Source of the DNA: JAPOPJ01 sp964538885
GTDB taxonomy: Archaea > Thermoproteota > Nitrososphaeria > Nitrososphaerales > Nitrosopumilaceae
Assembly (NCBI GenBank): GCA_964538885.1
Contig: CAZIHR010000027.1
Span: 1 to 31,585, forward strand
DNA: 31,585 nt
Direction of reading: 5' to 3'
In this document: in pieces, positions 16,501 through 23,531 of the stretch
Position numbering within the stretch: position 1 is the first letter of the stretch
How the letters are laid out: each line of letters starts with the position of its first letter
The notes under the pieces: model-generated
Seen by the model: only the letters and a program-made list of their open reading frames with translations
Database searches by the model: none
What the model was told of the DNA's origin: nothing
Position numbers and translations under genes: made by a program

Positions 16501-16507
16501 CCAATAG
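13502..16507 (+). CDS. Secreted multidomain protein: FN3 repeats, periplasmic-binding-like domain, SdrD/Cna-B-like repeats
   Basis: A 1001-residue exported protein. A signal sequence spans about residues 1-37 (core ILFVVLTMTLFFIIP). A beta-rich region extends to about 160. Three fibronectin type III domains follow (about 162-255, 257-355, 358-450); the last two are nearly identical in DNA. Residues 451-800 resemble the type-I periplasmic-binding / ANF-receptor fold of branched-chain amino-acid receptors, with the characteristic GPASSSTLNAVQ and AYAAYDAV segments. The C-terminus has two SdrD_B/Cna-B-like domains (about 804-1000), each opening with a Ca-binding-like Asp/Asn-Gly-Asp stretch (NDVDGDGKKDSDERG, NDSNGDRKQNSGEK). 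No membrane anchor or sorting tail is visible, so it is probably released or held non-covalently. Adhesion plus ligand capture is inferred. Confidence 0.8.
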   Translation: MPNLFSNVYCPSWQCILFVVLTMTLFFIIPHGDTFALHEGDTRTGHPTIDDSVTPVLNLSNYELTFSFIQKVKNLDASDITILSGNLEYSLNLEGATVKKHRDNKSYTMTLKESHVAQILSWDTTTRSLSLAAWSVVDYKEKANSRQDIMFKMTGKYTSTLGSPPDLTAVPGNTIVTLSWGVPSNKTGLSIVDYLVEYRKVDGSWKTFDDGKSTLLSTTVSGLTNGVKYEFQVTAKHDYGEGHTSSIVKTTPFTVLGAPTQLSATPANNIVTLTWTAPNNNGAAITDYIIQYRKGTDSFTLFRDGISSNPSATVNRLTNGVSYDFRVAAVNSAGTGSYSTSVSATPVAPLSPVVNPPSAPTQLSATPANNIVTLTWTAPNNNGAAITDYIIQYRKGTDSFTQFNDGTSSNPSATVNRLTNGVSYDFRVAAVNSAGTGSTSEVISVIPNVPQRTVGVIVSTSGGIQSVGIPIDKTIDYAVDKFNQQLAAHDKDWRLKISKYNDGSAVDGAKLAMTSLNDAGIKSVIGPASSSTLNAVQEYVNKNDMLAISYGSTSPTLAKEDKIFRTVPDDTTTASIFAQIMQDDDLTHVIPVFRDDTWGLALSNTLKELLLETNITVGNDIKYSVKSIDYDYIISKIEQEIRLEKKTGVILFSFDEIVQIIDAAKTNEKLGDSRWYSVEFERNELLKDEQRKKFLTDVGYTTVTASVPSNNITKELDKNVDNTSVYAYAAYDAVFILGRAIDEVGTATDTMKLAETIPSVASRYMGAMGNTTLNSTGDLAYAFHDIRTMRSGMNDEITTCSPTKINGTVFNDVDGDGKKDSDERGIPAVLITADGHQAMTNSDGTYLITCLNSPEHNVAINVPSGYVLSPGTVKSKLVSASVGKPATVNFALQANSVTLNIMAFNDSNGDRKQNSGEKPISGITILTYTPNTNAINLLLTGEDGTISTMNLTPDPFYAIVLLDGKVVTTNPFELNGNTYNGILYVKNPSAGSTHNMKIGIQ
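14271..14505 (+). repeat. FN3 repeat unit, copy 1
   Basis: First copy of an in-frame tandem repeat with a 303-bp (101-codon) period inside the secreted-protein gene. It is identical to copy 2 over 14271-14400 and 14422-14505. Only the 21 bases 14401-14421 differ within the unit. Confidence 0.9.
14574..14808 (+). repeat. FN3 repeat unit, copy 2
   Basis: Second copy of the 303-bp repeat. The divergent 21-base patch is 14704-14724. The protein reads QFNDGTS here and LFRDGIS in copy 1. Near-identity outside the patch points to a recent duplication or gene conversion. Confidence 0.9.
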
Positions 16508-16880
16508 TATTCATATATGCAGATCCTACTATACAGCATAACACACATCATTTTGAACTGCTCTGCTGATTAATTTTTTTCAAATCTCATCCGCCATCAC
16601 GATATTTCATATCTGCCATTTTTGTTACTTGTATAATCTGTATCCAAACCACAAAATTCTGTCACAATGATTCATCATACCATCTTGTCATTTTGATGTA
16701 TAGTTTAGACACGTATACCTACATGCAGTTTCAACATACCAAAACTGTCAAGACATCATATATTGCACAAGCATTTTCGGAATTATCTATGTGACTTTAT
16801 GATCATCTACTATTGTAACGATCTAGCACACTGCCGTTGTATATTTATAAACATTGGGATGGGAACTTTATCGTATATTC
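16508..16880. other. Intergenic region, promoter only
   Basis: About 370 bases with no supported gene or tRNA. An AT-rich TATATTTATAA stretch at 16840-16850 lies about 35 bases before the ATG at 16881 and is the likely promoter of the next gene. Confidence 0.5.
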
Positions 16881-17321
16881 ATGGAAATTGATCAAGCACA
16901 GGAATCTGGATATGAGTCAGTTAAGATCGCATATGTTGGATTTGTAGATCCGTACGCAATGGAAGGAATGCTGATACTAAAATCCGAAGATGGAAGAGAG
17001 TTCCATGTAAGGGCATTCTCTGGAGAGGTTGCCAAACACATATCTGTCTTTTCGGAAAATAATGCAGAGCAAATTCCATCAATTTACAGGTTGGTTGAGG
17101 AGATATGCGAGGAGAACGAACTTGTCCTAGTTAAGGTCAAAGTATATGAGAGTGGTCAGGTGCTGCGTGCAAACCTGTATTTTACGGGAAAAAAAGATCT
17201 AATTTTGCGTAACTATAGAGCCTCAGATGCACTAGCATTGAGCGCCTTGTACAACATACCTGTCCTAGTTCGCCAGAACCTTCTTAAAGATAATATGGAA
17301 GAATCACACGATCTACAATAA
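16881..17321 (+). CDS. Bifunctional nuclease domain protein (DUF151/BFN)
   Basis: A 146-residue protein from the ATG at 16881; a TTG at 16854 in the same frame adds nine residues but sits very close to the TATA box. It matches the DUF151 plan: a first beta sheet with VDPYAMEGMLILKSEDGREF, a helix (SIYRLVEEICEEN), an edge strand (VLRANLYFTG), and the signature NYRASDALALSALYNIPVLV near the end. Family members have been reported to have DNase and RNase activity in plants and are otherwise of unclear function in prokaryotes. It is a single gene, convergent with the purP-like gene. Confidence 0.85.
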   Translation: MEIDQAQESGYESVKIAYVGFVDPYAMEGMLILKSEDGREFHVRAFSGEVAKHISVFSENNAEQIPSIYRLVEEICEENELVLVKVKVYESGQVLRANLYFTGKKDLILRNYRASDALALSALYNIPVLVRQNLLKDNMEESHDLQ

Positions 17322-17419
17322 TTTAATTGCATAACTGGTCCTGTTGATTCCTGTTTTAGCACCACTATGTGTATATTCTATCGTGATATCGTTGTTGAGT
17401 AATAATCATTAATGCCATA

Positions 17420-18493
17420 CTATGTGGTGACTTTGTCTAACTTCCCTTCTTCCTGTGCCTTCTTTATCTCCATTGCAATTCTTCGTCCAACACCAATTGT
17501 TTGTCCATACTGGTATTTTGTATATGGACTGGTGGTTGCAAGAATTGGGTTTCCTGGCACGCGCAATGAAACATCATATACCACCAGTTCCAGATCTACA
17601 GTAATTACACTTTGTAGTGAGAATGGCCCTATGATCCCTGGAGGATATTCTTTTTTGACTGTCTCTACGAACTTGTCTCCCATCTGGATGATCTTTTCAA
17701 GTAGTGATTCCCTGACACTAGCTGGTGTGTGTCCTACCTCAATATTTTGCAGATCTAAATCTATATCCAATTGCTGCTTTGCAGGAAGTGCATTAAAATC
17801 ATACAAGTTGGTCTGAAGTCTTCTCTCTATGCCCAAAAAATCAACTTGTTTGGATATGGGAGTGTGAAAAAAGTTAAAGTTCATGTACGTGCCAATTACT
17901 AGTTCTTCGATGACTGCATCATTTAGATCTTTTTCTGAGATCAGCCCCTGCTTTATCTTGGCCTCTGACTTTACTGTATAGTCCTTGTATGAAGATACTG
18001 TAAAAAATGCTCTCTCAAGTGGTCGGTTCTTTTCTTGTACTTTGACCATACATGGTCTGTCAATCTCTTTTGGATTCTTGAACAATCTTGGAAGCCTTAT
18101 CCCTGCCTTTTCTAGCAGATAGTATTGGTTCCGTTCTGCATTTCTTTCCTCTGCTCTGAAGAGGTATCTATTGCCAAATGTGGGCACGTTAAATTCATTT
18201 TCAAGCGTATCATATCCCAAATACACTGCAAGTGATCGATGCGGAACCACAATTGTGTTGCTCTCCCTTAACTGTCTTTGTATTCTGTCTGATGCCATAT
18301 CCTTGAATTTGTCCAACACTACCACCTCGTCTGCAATTCTGCCAAATCGTTGGTATGGAGTTTCCCTGCCTTTCTGACAGTATACCGTGGTCTCAAAACC
18401 TTCGTCTTTTGCTCCATCCATGATCTCAAGTGCCGAATGGCTTCCCATGACACCGATTCTTACACCTGTGTAACTGTTTACTATATTTTCCAT
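17420..18493 (-). CDS. Divergent PurP paralogue (FAICAR synthetase-like, ATP-grasp)
   Basis: A 357-residue protein of the PurP family, whose members make FAICAR from AICAR, formate and ATP in archaeal purine synthesis. The overall match is good (MGSHSALEIMDGAKDEGF, PTFGNRYLFRAEERN, FLGIERRLQTN, VRESLLEKIIQMGDKFV). Key sites are altered. The glycine-rich ATP loop of canonical PurP is replaced by KVQEKNRPLERAFF (about 151-164). The VPHG motif reads VPHR (about 83-86). The SARxxxGTN metal/ATP segment near the end reads SLRVPGNPI. A canonical PurP is encoded at 28252, so this copy may have another substrate or be non-catalytic. The ATG at 18493 is the natural start. Confidence 0.85.
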   Translation of the reverse strand: MENIVNSYTGVRIGVMGSHSALEIMDGAKDEGFETTVYCQKGRETPYQRFGRIADEVVVLDKFKDMASDRIQRQLRESNTIVVPHRSLAVYLGYDTLENEFNVPTFGNRYLFRAEERNAERNQYYLLEKAGIRLPRLFKNPKEIDRPCMVKVQEKNRPLERAFFTVSSYKDYTVKSEAKIKQGLISEKDLNDAVIEELVIGTYMNFNFFHTPISKQVDFLGIERRLQTNLYDFNALPAKQQLDIDLDLQNIEVGHTPASVRESLLEKIIQMGDKFVETVKKEYPPGIIGPFSLQSVITVDLELVVYDVSLRVPGNPILATTSPYTKYQYGQTIGVGRRIAMEIKKAQEEGKLDKVTT

Positions 18494-18801
18494 GTTGAAA
18501 TCTTCCTAGTTTATTTGGAATTTGGGTTCTAATATAAGCTAATTTTCCCCATCTGCACTCTTGAGATATATTTGTCTGCCTTTGAAAGTTAGATTAGCAA
18601 CTTCATCTAAAATGATTGAACGTGGTATGTGAGGCGCTAAAATGCGGCTATGGTGTGGTAGACACCTATTATGGTGCAGGTAGACTGTATGTGATCTGTG
18701 ATTGCCAAACGGGGAAAAATTGTTCGACAAGTGGGTATGATCACAAGATTTTTTTCATGTGTTGTGTGGCAAAAAACATGTTATATCATTTTGAGCTACA
18801 G
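18494..18801. other. Intergenic region, no firm gene
   Basis: About 300 bases. The minus-strand frame at 18539-18730 ends in a protein-like stretch (LDEVANLTFKGRQIYLKSAD), but its upstream half is His/Pro/Arg-rich and implausible. It could be the 3' remnant of a gene. I see no tRNA or strong terminator. Confidence 0.4.
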
Positions 18802-18921
18802 ATGGCAGGCGCAATACTGCTTACTGCAATGTTGATCGGTGGTATATATCTGTGGATAAAACGTAGACGTGAACAGCGTGAACGTGATGAATCCGATGAT
18901 GCAGACATAAATTCAGTCTAA
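18802..18921 (+). CDS. Single-helix membrane microprotein
   Basis: A 39-residue protein from the ATG at 18802. One membrane helix (GAILLTAMLIGGIYLWI, about 3-19) is followed by a basic run (KRRREQRER) and an acidic end (DESDDADINSV), so the charged tail is probably cytoplasmic. An in-frame ATG at 18778 would add eight residues; further upstream the frame is Cys-rich and unlike a real protein. No family is recognised. Small proteins with a helix and a charged tail often modify a larger membrane complex, but no partner is indicated here. Confidence 0.5.
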   Translation: MAGAILLTAMLIGGIYLWIKRRREQRERDESDDADINSV

Positions 18922-18944
18922 AATTCACAAATTTTTGATATACA

Positions 18945-19073
18945 TCACTTGAATTGGCAAAATATTGGCATTCTGTCAGGCATATGACATAGATGGTACA
19001 CATGTGCCAAACTGTGTATATGTTGTGTGGTATCTAATTATGTGATTTACTGGAAACTTCAAGTGAGATACCA
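18945..19073. other. Inverted-repeat-rich intergenic segment, possible structured RNA
   Basis: Several nested complementary segments are packed into 130 bases: TCACTTGAA (18945-18953) with TTCAAGTGA (19058-19066); TTGGCA (18954-18959) with TGCCAA (19005-19010); TGTCA/TGACA (18974-18989); and TGGTATCT (19028-19035) with AGATACCA (19066-19073). The outer pairs share the strand at 19066, so not all can form at once. It precedes ubiX by about 115 bases and could be a small RNA or a leader element. There are no coding signs. Confidence 0.35.
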
Positions 19074-19187
19074 TCATGGAAAGGCAGGACTAGCATCAAA
19101 AATTACACTATCTGTAAATGATAAATTGTAACACCCTCATAATAAATGGATTAAACAAAAATACAGCTCTAGTATCAATATGATATA

Positions 19188-19745
19188 TTGAAAATTGTGA
19201 TAGGAATTACGGGTAGCACTGGAGCAATATATGGAATACGTACACTTGAGACATTACGTGATCTGGGAATGACGACTCATTTGATTGTGTCTGATTGGGG
19301 CTCTAAATGCATCTTGATGGAAACCGGGTTAACTGTAGAACATGTCCAATCTTTGGCCACCACATATTCTGTTGACAAGAATATGGCTGCTGGTGTCTCT
19401 AGCGGTACTCATAAAACAGATGGAATGATCGTGTCACCCTGTAGCATGAAGACGTTGTCTGCTATTGCAAACGGTTATGATGATACGTTGATAGCTCGTG
19501 CTGCTGGTGTAACCATCAAAGAGTCCAGAAAATTAGTTTTGCTGGTACGAGAAACTCCACTATCTGCAATTCATCTAGAAAATATGCTTAAACTTGCAAG
19601 GTTGGGTGTCGTGATTTTGCCACCAGTCACAGAGTTTTATACATCCCCCAAGACAGTTGATGATATAATCAATCACGGAGTGGGCAAGTGTCTGGATCAA
19701 TTTGATCTAGATCATGGCCTCTACGATCGGTGGGGGGCCAGCTGA
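19188..19745 (+). CDS. ubiX: Flavin prenyltransferase, UbiX family
   Basis: A 185-residue protein, normal for UbiX/Pad1. This enzyme joins dimethylallyl phosphate to reduced FMN to make prenyl-FMN, the cofactor of UbiD-type decarboxylases. Seen: the N-terminal FMN-binding strand-loop GITGSTGAIYG (6-16), SPCSMKTLSAIANGYDDTLIARAA in the middle (split here as SPCSMKT and DDTLIARAA, near 86 and 103), and the late VRETPLS motif (about 121-127). The start is TTG at 19188. With MqnE and MqnD nearby it may serve the UbiD-like decarboxylation of menaquinone synthesis. Its 3' end overlaps the next gene by 32 bases if that gene starts at 19714. Confidence 0.93.
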   Translation: MKIVIGITGSTGAIYGIRTLETLRDLGMTTHLIVSDWGSKCILMETGLTVEHVQSLATTYSVDKNMAAGVSSGTHKTDGMIVSPCSMKTLSAIANGYDDTLIARAAGVTIKESRKLVLLVRETPLSAIHLENMLKLARLGVVILPPVTEFYTSPKTVDDIINHGVGKCLDQFDLDHGLYDRWGAS

Positions 19746-20181
19746 TTCATCATTGCCACAATTCTCCTTTGAAAAATTTGTAAATGTCGACATTGAAAAA
19801 CTGTTTGATATTGTCACAGATTTTGAATGTCTTCCAAAAATAATTCCAAAACATTTTCCATCCGTCCGTATACTGTCCAGCAGAGATAATATATCGGTGG
19901 TCGAAGAGCATCGAGTGCTTGCAGATAGGGAGCTTGTAATGATGACAAAACATGTTGTCACAAGACCATACATGCATGAGTTCTTTGTTATTGGTGGTGA
20001 TGCCAAAGGCAGTCATATTAGGGAAAGATTTTCCCGTGTTGTGGGTGGAACTAAAATTGTAGTTGATGCTGACTTGAAATTTCGCGGAATGCTACAAGCT
20101 ATGTGGTATTTTCACAGACGTAACATTGTGGTTGAATATGAGGATATTCTCGATAAATTTGCTATACTTGCAGAACGTTAG
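19714..20181 (+). CDS. SRPBCC / Coq10-like (polyketide cyclase fold) protein
   Basis: A protein of up to 155 residues with the START-like helix-grip pattern. FEKFVNVDIEKLFDIVTDFECLPKIIP (quoted here as FEKFVNVDI...DFECLPKI) near the N-terminus is like Coq10 and bacterial RatA proteins. Strands with VDADLKFRG and the C-terminal helix (VEYEDILDKFAILAE) follow. Coq10-type proteins bind quinones or lipids and are thought to deliver them. Overlap with ubiX suggests co-expression and a quinone-linked role; that part is inferred. Start options are ATG at 19714, inside ubiX, or TTG at 19753, just after the ubiX stop, which would give the usual family length. The stop overlaps the convergent tatA by 4 bases. 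Confidence 0.8.
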   Translation: MASTIGGGPADSSLPQFSFEKFVNVDIEKLFDIVTDFECLPKIIPKHFPSVRILSSRDNISVVEEHRVLADRELVMMTKHVVTRPYMHEFFVIGGDAKGSHIRERFSRVVGGTKIVVDADLKFRGMLQAMWYFHRRNIVVEYEDILDKFAILAER

Positions 20182-20402
20182 TCACGTTTCCCGTCGTTCT
20201 CTTTAAAGTCTTTTAATTCTTTCTCACCTTCGATCTTTCCTTTCTCAAATTCACCCTTGGCTTTTCCAAATGTCTTTGCTAGTTCGGGAATCTTTTTTGC
20301 GCCAAAGATGAGCACCACCGCAATAATTATGATAAATATCCACTCTTGGCCTGCAATAAAGCCTGCAAGTCCGCCCTCAAATATCATATAGTTGTTTTGC
20401 AT
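20178..20402 (-). CDS. tatA: Twin-arginine translocase subunit TatA/E
   Basis: A 74-residue protein with one membrane helix at about 18-35 (WIFIIIIAVVLIFGAKK). The hallmark hinge FGAKKIPELAKTFGKAKGEF follows, then a charged amphipathic helix and tail (KIEGEKELKDFKEN). TatA oligomers form the transport path for folded proteins carrying twin-arginine signals, such as Rieske-type proteins. The tatC gene lies about 300 bases away on the same strand, so the two may form a loose unit. The ATG at 20402 is the only sensible start. Confidence 0.95.
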   Translation of the reverse strand: MQNNYMIFEGGLAGFIAGQEWIFIIIIAVVLIFGAKKIPELAKTFGKAKGEFEKGKIEGEKELKDFKENDGKRD

Positions 20403-20700
20403 GTTTTAGATTTAAATGTTCAATATTGGACACTTTGCAACTTGTACGTAGTGACTAGAGTAATATTTAGAAATAATTTTGCTGTCTAGTTGACACATGA
20501 TTGAAAAAGTTATTGATCAGCAAAATAGCAAGACATGGCTGTTACTAAATCAAATCTTGCATAAATTATCCTAGTAAATTTACAATCTTGACTTATTTTT
20601 GACATCCTAAAATATGGACACATGAATTACACGCTTTGCACAATTTTTATTTGATTGATTAATCTTCAATTCACTGCATATTAGATACATGTGAACACGT

Positions 20701-21492
20701 TTATCTCACTGTAGCAGCTTTTGCTCGACGTTCAATGATTGCCATGCCAGTCACATATAGCGCGATCATTGGTATGGCAATAAACCACATGGTGACTCCA
20801 CTCCCATCTGGCGTAATTATTGCTCCAAATACCACGATGGCAATAATTGCATATCTGATATTTTTTCTCCAGAACCATGCATCAGTCATTCCAGATTCGG
20901 TAATTGCATACATGATTAACGGCAACTGAAATGATAGTCCAAATGCCAACAAGAATTGTAGAACAAACGTTACAAAGTCAATTATGTTCAAAAAAGTGAT
21001 CAATCCTGCAGATTCACCATATCTGTATAGAAATTCCAGTACGTTGGGAATAACCATACTATATGAAAAGACACACCCTGCAGCAAAAAGCCCCAATGCT
21101 GGCAACGTTACTACCTTACCTGCATTGATCTCATTTTCCTTCAGTGCGGGACCAACAAATCCAACTAATTCTCTAATTATCACTGGCATGCTGGCTACTA
21201 TTCCTATTAGTGCAGCAATGTAAACTTGTGCAAAAAATGCTTGTCCTGGCACAGTTTGAATTAATTGAACATCTTCTGGAACTATATTGTCTTTCATATG
21301 GATCGTGATCTGTGCTGCTATATTGTCTAGGGGATCTGGTGTCGGGTAGTAAAGTATGGTCTGCCCCACATGAATCTGCTCTGCATGAAACGTCAACAAG
21401 AACACCGTAACAGCACCTATGACAATAACTATCCTCAGGATCCTTTTTCTTAATTCATTCAGATGCAAGCGAATATCATTATACTCAGACAT
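20701..21492 (-). CDS. tatC: Twin-arginine translocase subunit TatC
   Basis: A 263-residue polytopic protein that binds twin-arginine signal peptides and works with TatA. Seen: the N-terminal LHLNELRKRIL, which matches the conserved 'HLxELRxR' of TatC; the GFVGPALKENE segment with the conserved Glu; and six hydrophobic helices. An extended external loop after helix 1 (about 40-90) is typical of archaeal forms. It starts at the ATG at 21492, 26 bases downstream of the stop of a hypothetical gene, so the two are likely co-transcribed. Bases 20403-20700 hold no firm gene. Confidence 0.95.
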   Translation of the reverse strand: MSEYNDIRLHLNELRKRILRIVIVIGAVTVFLLTFHAEQIHVGQTILYYPTPDPLDNIAAQITIHMKDNIVPEDVQLIQTVPGQAFFAQVYIAALIGIVASMPVIIRELVGFVGPALKENEINAGKVVTLPALGLFAAGCVFSYSMVIPNVLEFLYRYGESAGLITFLNIIDFVTFVLQFLLAFGLSFQLPLIMYAITESGMTDAWFWRKNIRYAIIAIVVFGAIITPDGSGVTMWFIAIPMIALYVTGMAIIERRAKAATVR

Positions 21493-21518
21493 GTAATTAT
21501 TCCTGTAAACTGACTTAT

Positions 21519-21995
21519 CTATTTGCCTGGAATGGGCAACAATTTTGCCTCTGGCAGACCAGCTCCTTTCAGCTCCTCAGTATTGAGATCCTCAAACTCT
21601 AATGATATTGTGGCCCTGACCTTAAACTTGCTTTCTAGCGCAACTGCTAACTCATATAGATCTTTAGCGGCATATATCTCCTTTGAATCTCTTAGAAATA
21701 CTCTTTCACCTTTTTCAGTGTTTTTTCCATTGTATTTGTCATGAAGAAATTTTGTGATGGGTGGAAGCTCCTCTCTTGCTATATTGTTGTGATAGTATGC
21801 AATTCCCTTTATTGACTCGTAATCAAATGGCGTTCCGTGTCGATAGAGGAAAATTCCAATAAATCTTGCATCTTCTTCTGGCTCCTTAACACATCTGATC
21901 TCCCAATTTATCAGCTTGTCTTGATCATACGAAAAGCCACTTAACTCATCCGGAGTAATCTTCCAATATCTTGATCTTGCCAATTCGTCAATCAC
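21519..21995 (-). CDS. Conserved hypothetical protein upstream of tatC
   Basis: A 158-residue soluble protein (MIDELARSRYWKITPDELSG), acidic to neutral with no membrane helix or signal. Notable segments are FIGIFLYRHGTPFDYESIKG near 45-64, ERVFLRDSKEIYAAKDLYEL in the second half, and a Pro/Gly-ending tail (LLPIPGK). I do not recognise a family. It is probably in one operon with tatC (26-base gap), but that does not show a role in export. Confidence 0.7.
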   Translation of the reverse strand: MIDELARSRYWKITPDELSGFSYDQDKLINWEIRCVKEPEEDARFIGIFLYRHGTPFDYESIKGIAYYHNNIAREELPPITKFLHDKYNGKNTEKGERVFLRDSKEIYAAKDLYELAVALESKFKVRATISLEFEDLNTEELKGAGLPEAKLLPIPGK

Positions 21996-22084
21996 TTTAA
22001 TTTTGCGTTATAAATTCCAATGCATATTCTTGTGTATTGGTATATGGCACACACTGTTGTATTATACTCGTTGAGCTCACAATA

Positions 22085-22118
22085 GAATAGTCATACTTTC
22101 TCATTCTATTATATTCAT
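22085..22118 (-). pseudogene. Possible relic of an IS110 recombinase start
   Basis: Just beyond the second bridge-RNA-like copy, the minus strand begins ATGAATATAA..., then hits a stop at codon 6 and continues with GAGAAAG. Allowing about 14 deleted bases, this lines up with the recombinase start at 39 (same ATGAA..TAA and GAGAAAG blocks). The alignment is short and needs several gaps, so decay from an IS110 gene is plausible but not shown. Confidence 0.3.
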
Positions 22119-22127
22119 TCACTTACA

Positions 22128-22287
22128 TCCTTGCTGGTGTGTAGTGAAACAAAATATGCATATGCCTACCATAAAATAAAGCCAACTTTGTCATCATCTA
22201 GGATTGTCTCCTTTACATTCAAGAGCGCGGAGCCCATCAAATTTTAAGGATCGATCCCTCACAATACTTACGGCGTATTGCTTATCC
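22128..22287 (-). ncRNA. Second copy of the IS110-associated structured element, without intact recombinase
   Basis: This aligns with bases 53-212 at a constant offset of 22075 and no gaps, about 75% identical by hand count. Blocks kept exactly include CATAAAATAAAGCCAACTT, GCGCGGAGCCCAT, TCACAATA and ACGGCG. The inner hairpin keeps its loop; the one changed pair (GAGC opposite GCCC) becomes a G-U wobble only if the RNA is read from the minus strand, the same direction as the recombinase. The segments that differ most (about 22190-22220 and 22238-22256) could be the guide loops. It lies between the tatC-side genes and mqnE. Whether it is still expressed cannot be seen. Confidence 0.5.
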
Positions 22288-22376
22288 TGTGTGATGTATT
22301 TAGGTGATCTTTTTAGTAGACTACGTATGAATTCTAATGCATCAAGGAATATATCCTGACGTGTCTACCTTTCACC

Positions 22377-23474
22377 ATGCTTGAACAGCTAATTGGTGAA
22401 TCCAAGGCATTAGATAGAGTAATTGCTGGTGAGGAATTGTCGTATAACGACGGATTGGATCTCATGCACTCTGACAACTTGCATGTGTTGGGAGCATTAG
22501 CCGACTCTGTAAGACATAGACAGGTGGGTGATACTGTAACATTTGTAGCATCATATTATATGAATTACACAAATGTCTGTGCTGCAAGCTGCCAAATGTG
22601 TGCATTTTACAGAAAAGATGGGGCAGATGATGCTTATGTCTTGACTCCTGAACAAATTGAACGGCGTGTATCTGCTGCCAAAGATATGGGTGCAACCGAA
22701 GTTCACATAGTGGGGGGCTTTCATCCAAAACTACCTCTAGAATATTATGAAGATATGATGTTGACAATCAAAAAGAATCACCCGTCACTCAACATCAAAG
22801 CGTTAACTGCTGCGGAAATTTTTTATCTATCCAAGCTTACAAAAAATTCTATTAAAGAGATCCTTTCCCGTTTGAAAAGTGCTGGATTGAATTCCATGCC
22901 TGGAGGAGGTGCAGAGCTATTTCATCCTGATATTCGTGACAGTATTGTCAGAGGCAAGTGTACCGGCCAACAATGGTTAGATGTGATTGAAGAAGCACAC
23001 AACATGGGGATCAGAAGCAACGTCACCATGTTGTATGGCCATGTTGAAAAGCCTGAACATATAGTGGACCACCTAATCAAAATACGCGACCTACAAAAAA
23101 GAACAAAAGGATTCATCACCATGATTCCACTAAAGTTCAGCCTCGACAACACAGAGCTGGAACAAAAACATCTTGTCAACCACGAATGCTCATCTGTGTA
23201 TGATCTACAGATAATTGCACTATCAAGATTAATGCTTGCAAATGTATTAGATAACATCTCTGTATATTGGGTTGCATATGGAAAGAAGCTTGCCCAAGTT
23301 GCCCTCTCTCATGGCGGTAACGATCTTGTAGGTACGGCATTTTCAGAGGAGATTTACAGGGCAGCAGGTAAACCCACAACATCATCACTTGATGAACTCG
23401 CAACACTTGCCAAAGAGATAGGACGACAACCTGTCCAGCGCGATACATTTTTCAACACATTGCAAAAACTCTAG
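22377..23474 (+). CDS. mqnE: Aminofutalosine synthase MqnE (radical SAM)
   Basis: A 365-residue radical SAM enzyme. The [4Fe-4S] motif C68-x3-C72-x2-C75 lies in NYTNVCAASCQMCAFYRK. Segments ATEVHIVGGFHP, SMPGGGAELFHP and RSNVTMLYGHVE are characteristic of MqnE and related CofH/MqnC proteins; HIVGG, GGGAE and NxTMLYGH favour MqnE over MqnC. MqnE joins 3-[(1-carboxyvinyl)oxy]benzoate to the adenosyl radical to give aminofutalosine in menaquinone synthesis. Length and ATG start are normal. mqnD lies downstream on the opposite strand. Confidence 0.9.
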   Translation: MLEQLIGESKALDRVIAGEELSYNDGLDLMHSDNLHVLGALADSVRHRQVGDTVTFVASYYMNYTNVCAASCQMCAFYRKDGADDAYVLTPEQIERRVSAAKDMGATEVHIVGGFHPKLPLEYYEDMMLTIKKNHPSLNIKALTAAEIFYLSKLTKNSIKEILSRLKSAGLNSMPGGGAELFHPDIRDSIVRGKCTGQQWLDVIEEAHNMGIRSNVTMLYGHVEKPEHIVDHLIKIRDLQKRTKGFITMIPLKFSLDNTELEQKHLVNHECSSVYDLQIIALSRLMLANVLDNISVYWVAYGKKLAQVALSHGGNDLVGTAFSEEIYRAAGKPTTSSLDELATLAKEIGRQPVQRDTFFNTLQKL

Positions 23475-23531
23475 TCAATTTTTATGTCACAAATTTTGTA
23501 TTGCCAGTTCTTGCCAAACTGACACTTGTAT

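Noticed and set aside
18539..18730. Minus-strand frame upstream of the divergent purP paralogue
   Set aside because: Only the last 25 or so codons look protein-like and they have no start codon in frame. It may be a remnant, but it is not supported as a gene.
18616..18777. N-terminal extension of the membrane microprotein
   Set aside because: The extension is Cys-rich and irregular with no membrane or domain pattern; starts at 18778 or 18802 are more natural.
19328..19341. GGGTTAACTG inside ubiX, like the end of the MITE-like element
   Set aside because: It is 10 bases within a conserved coding region with no partner repeat; a chance match.
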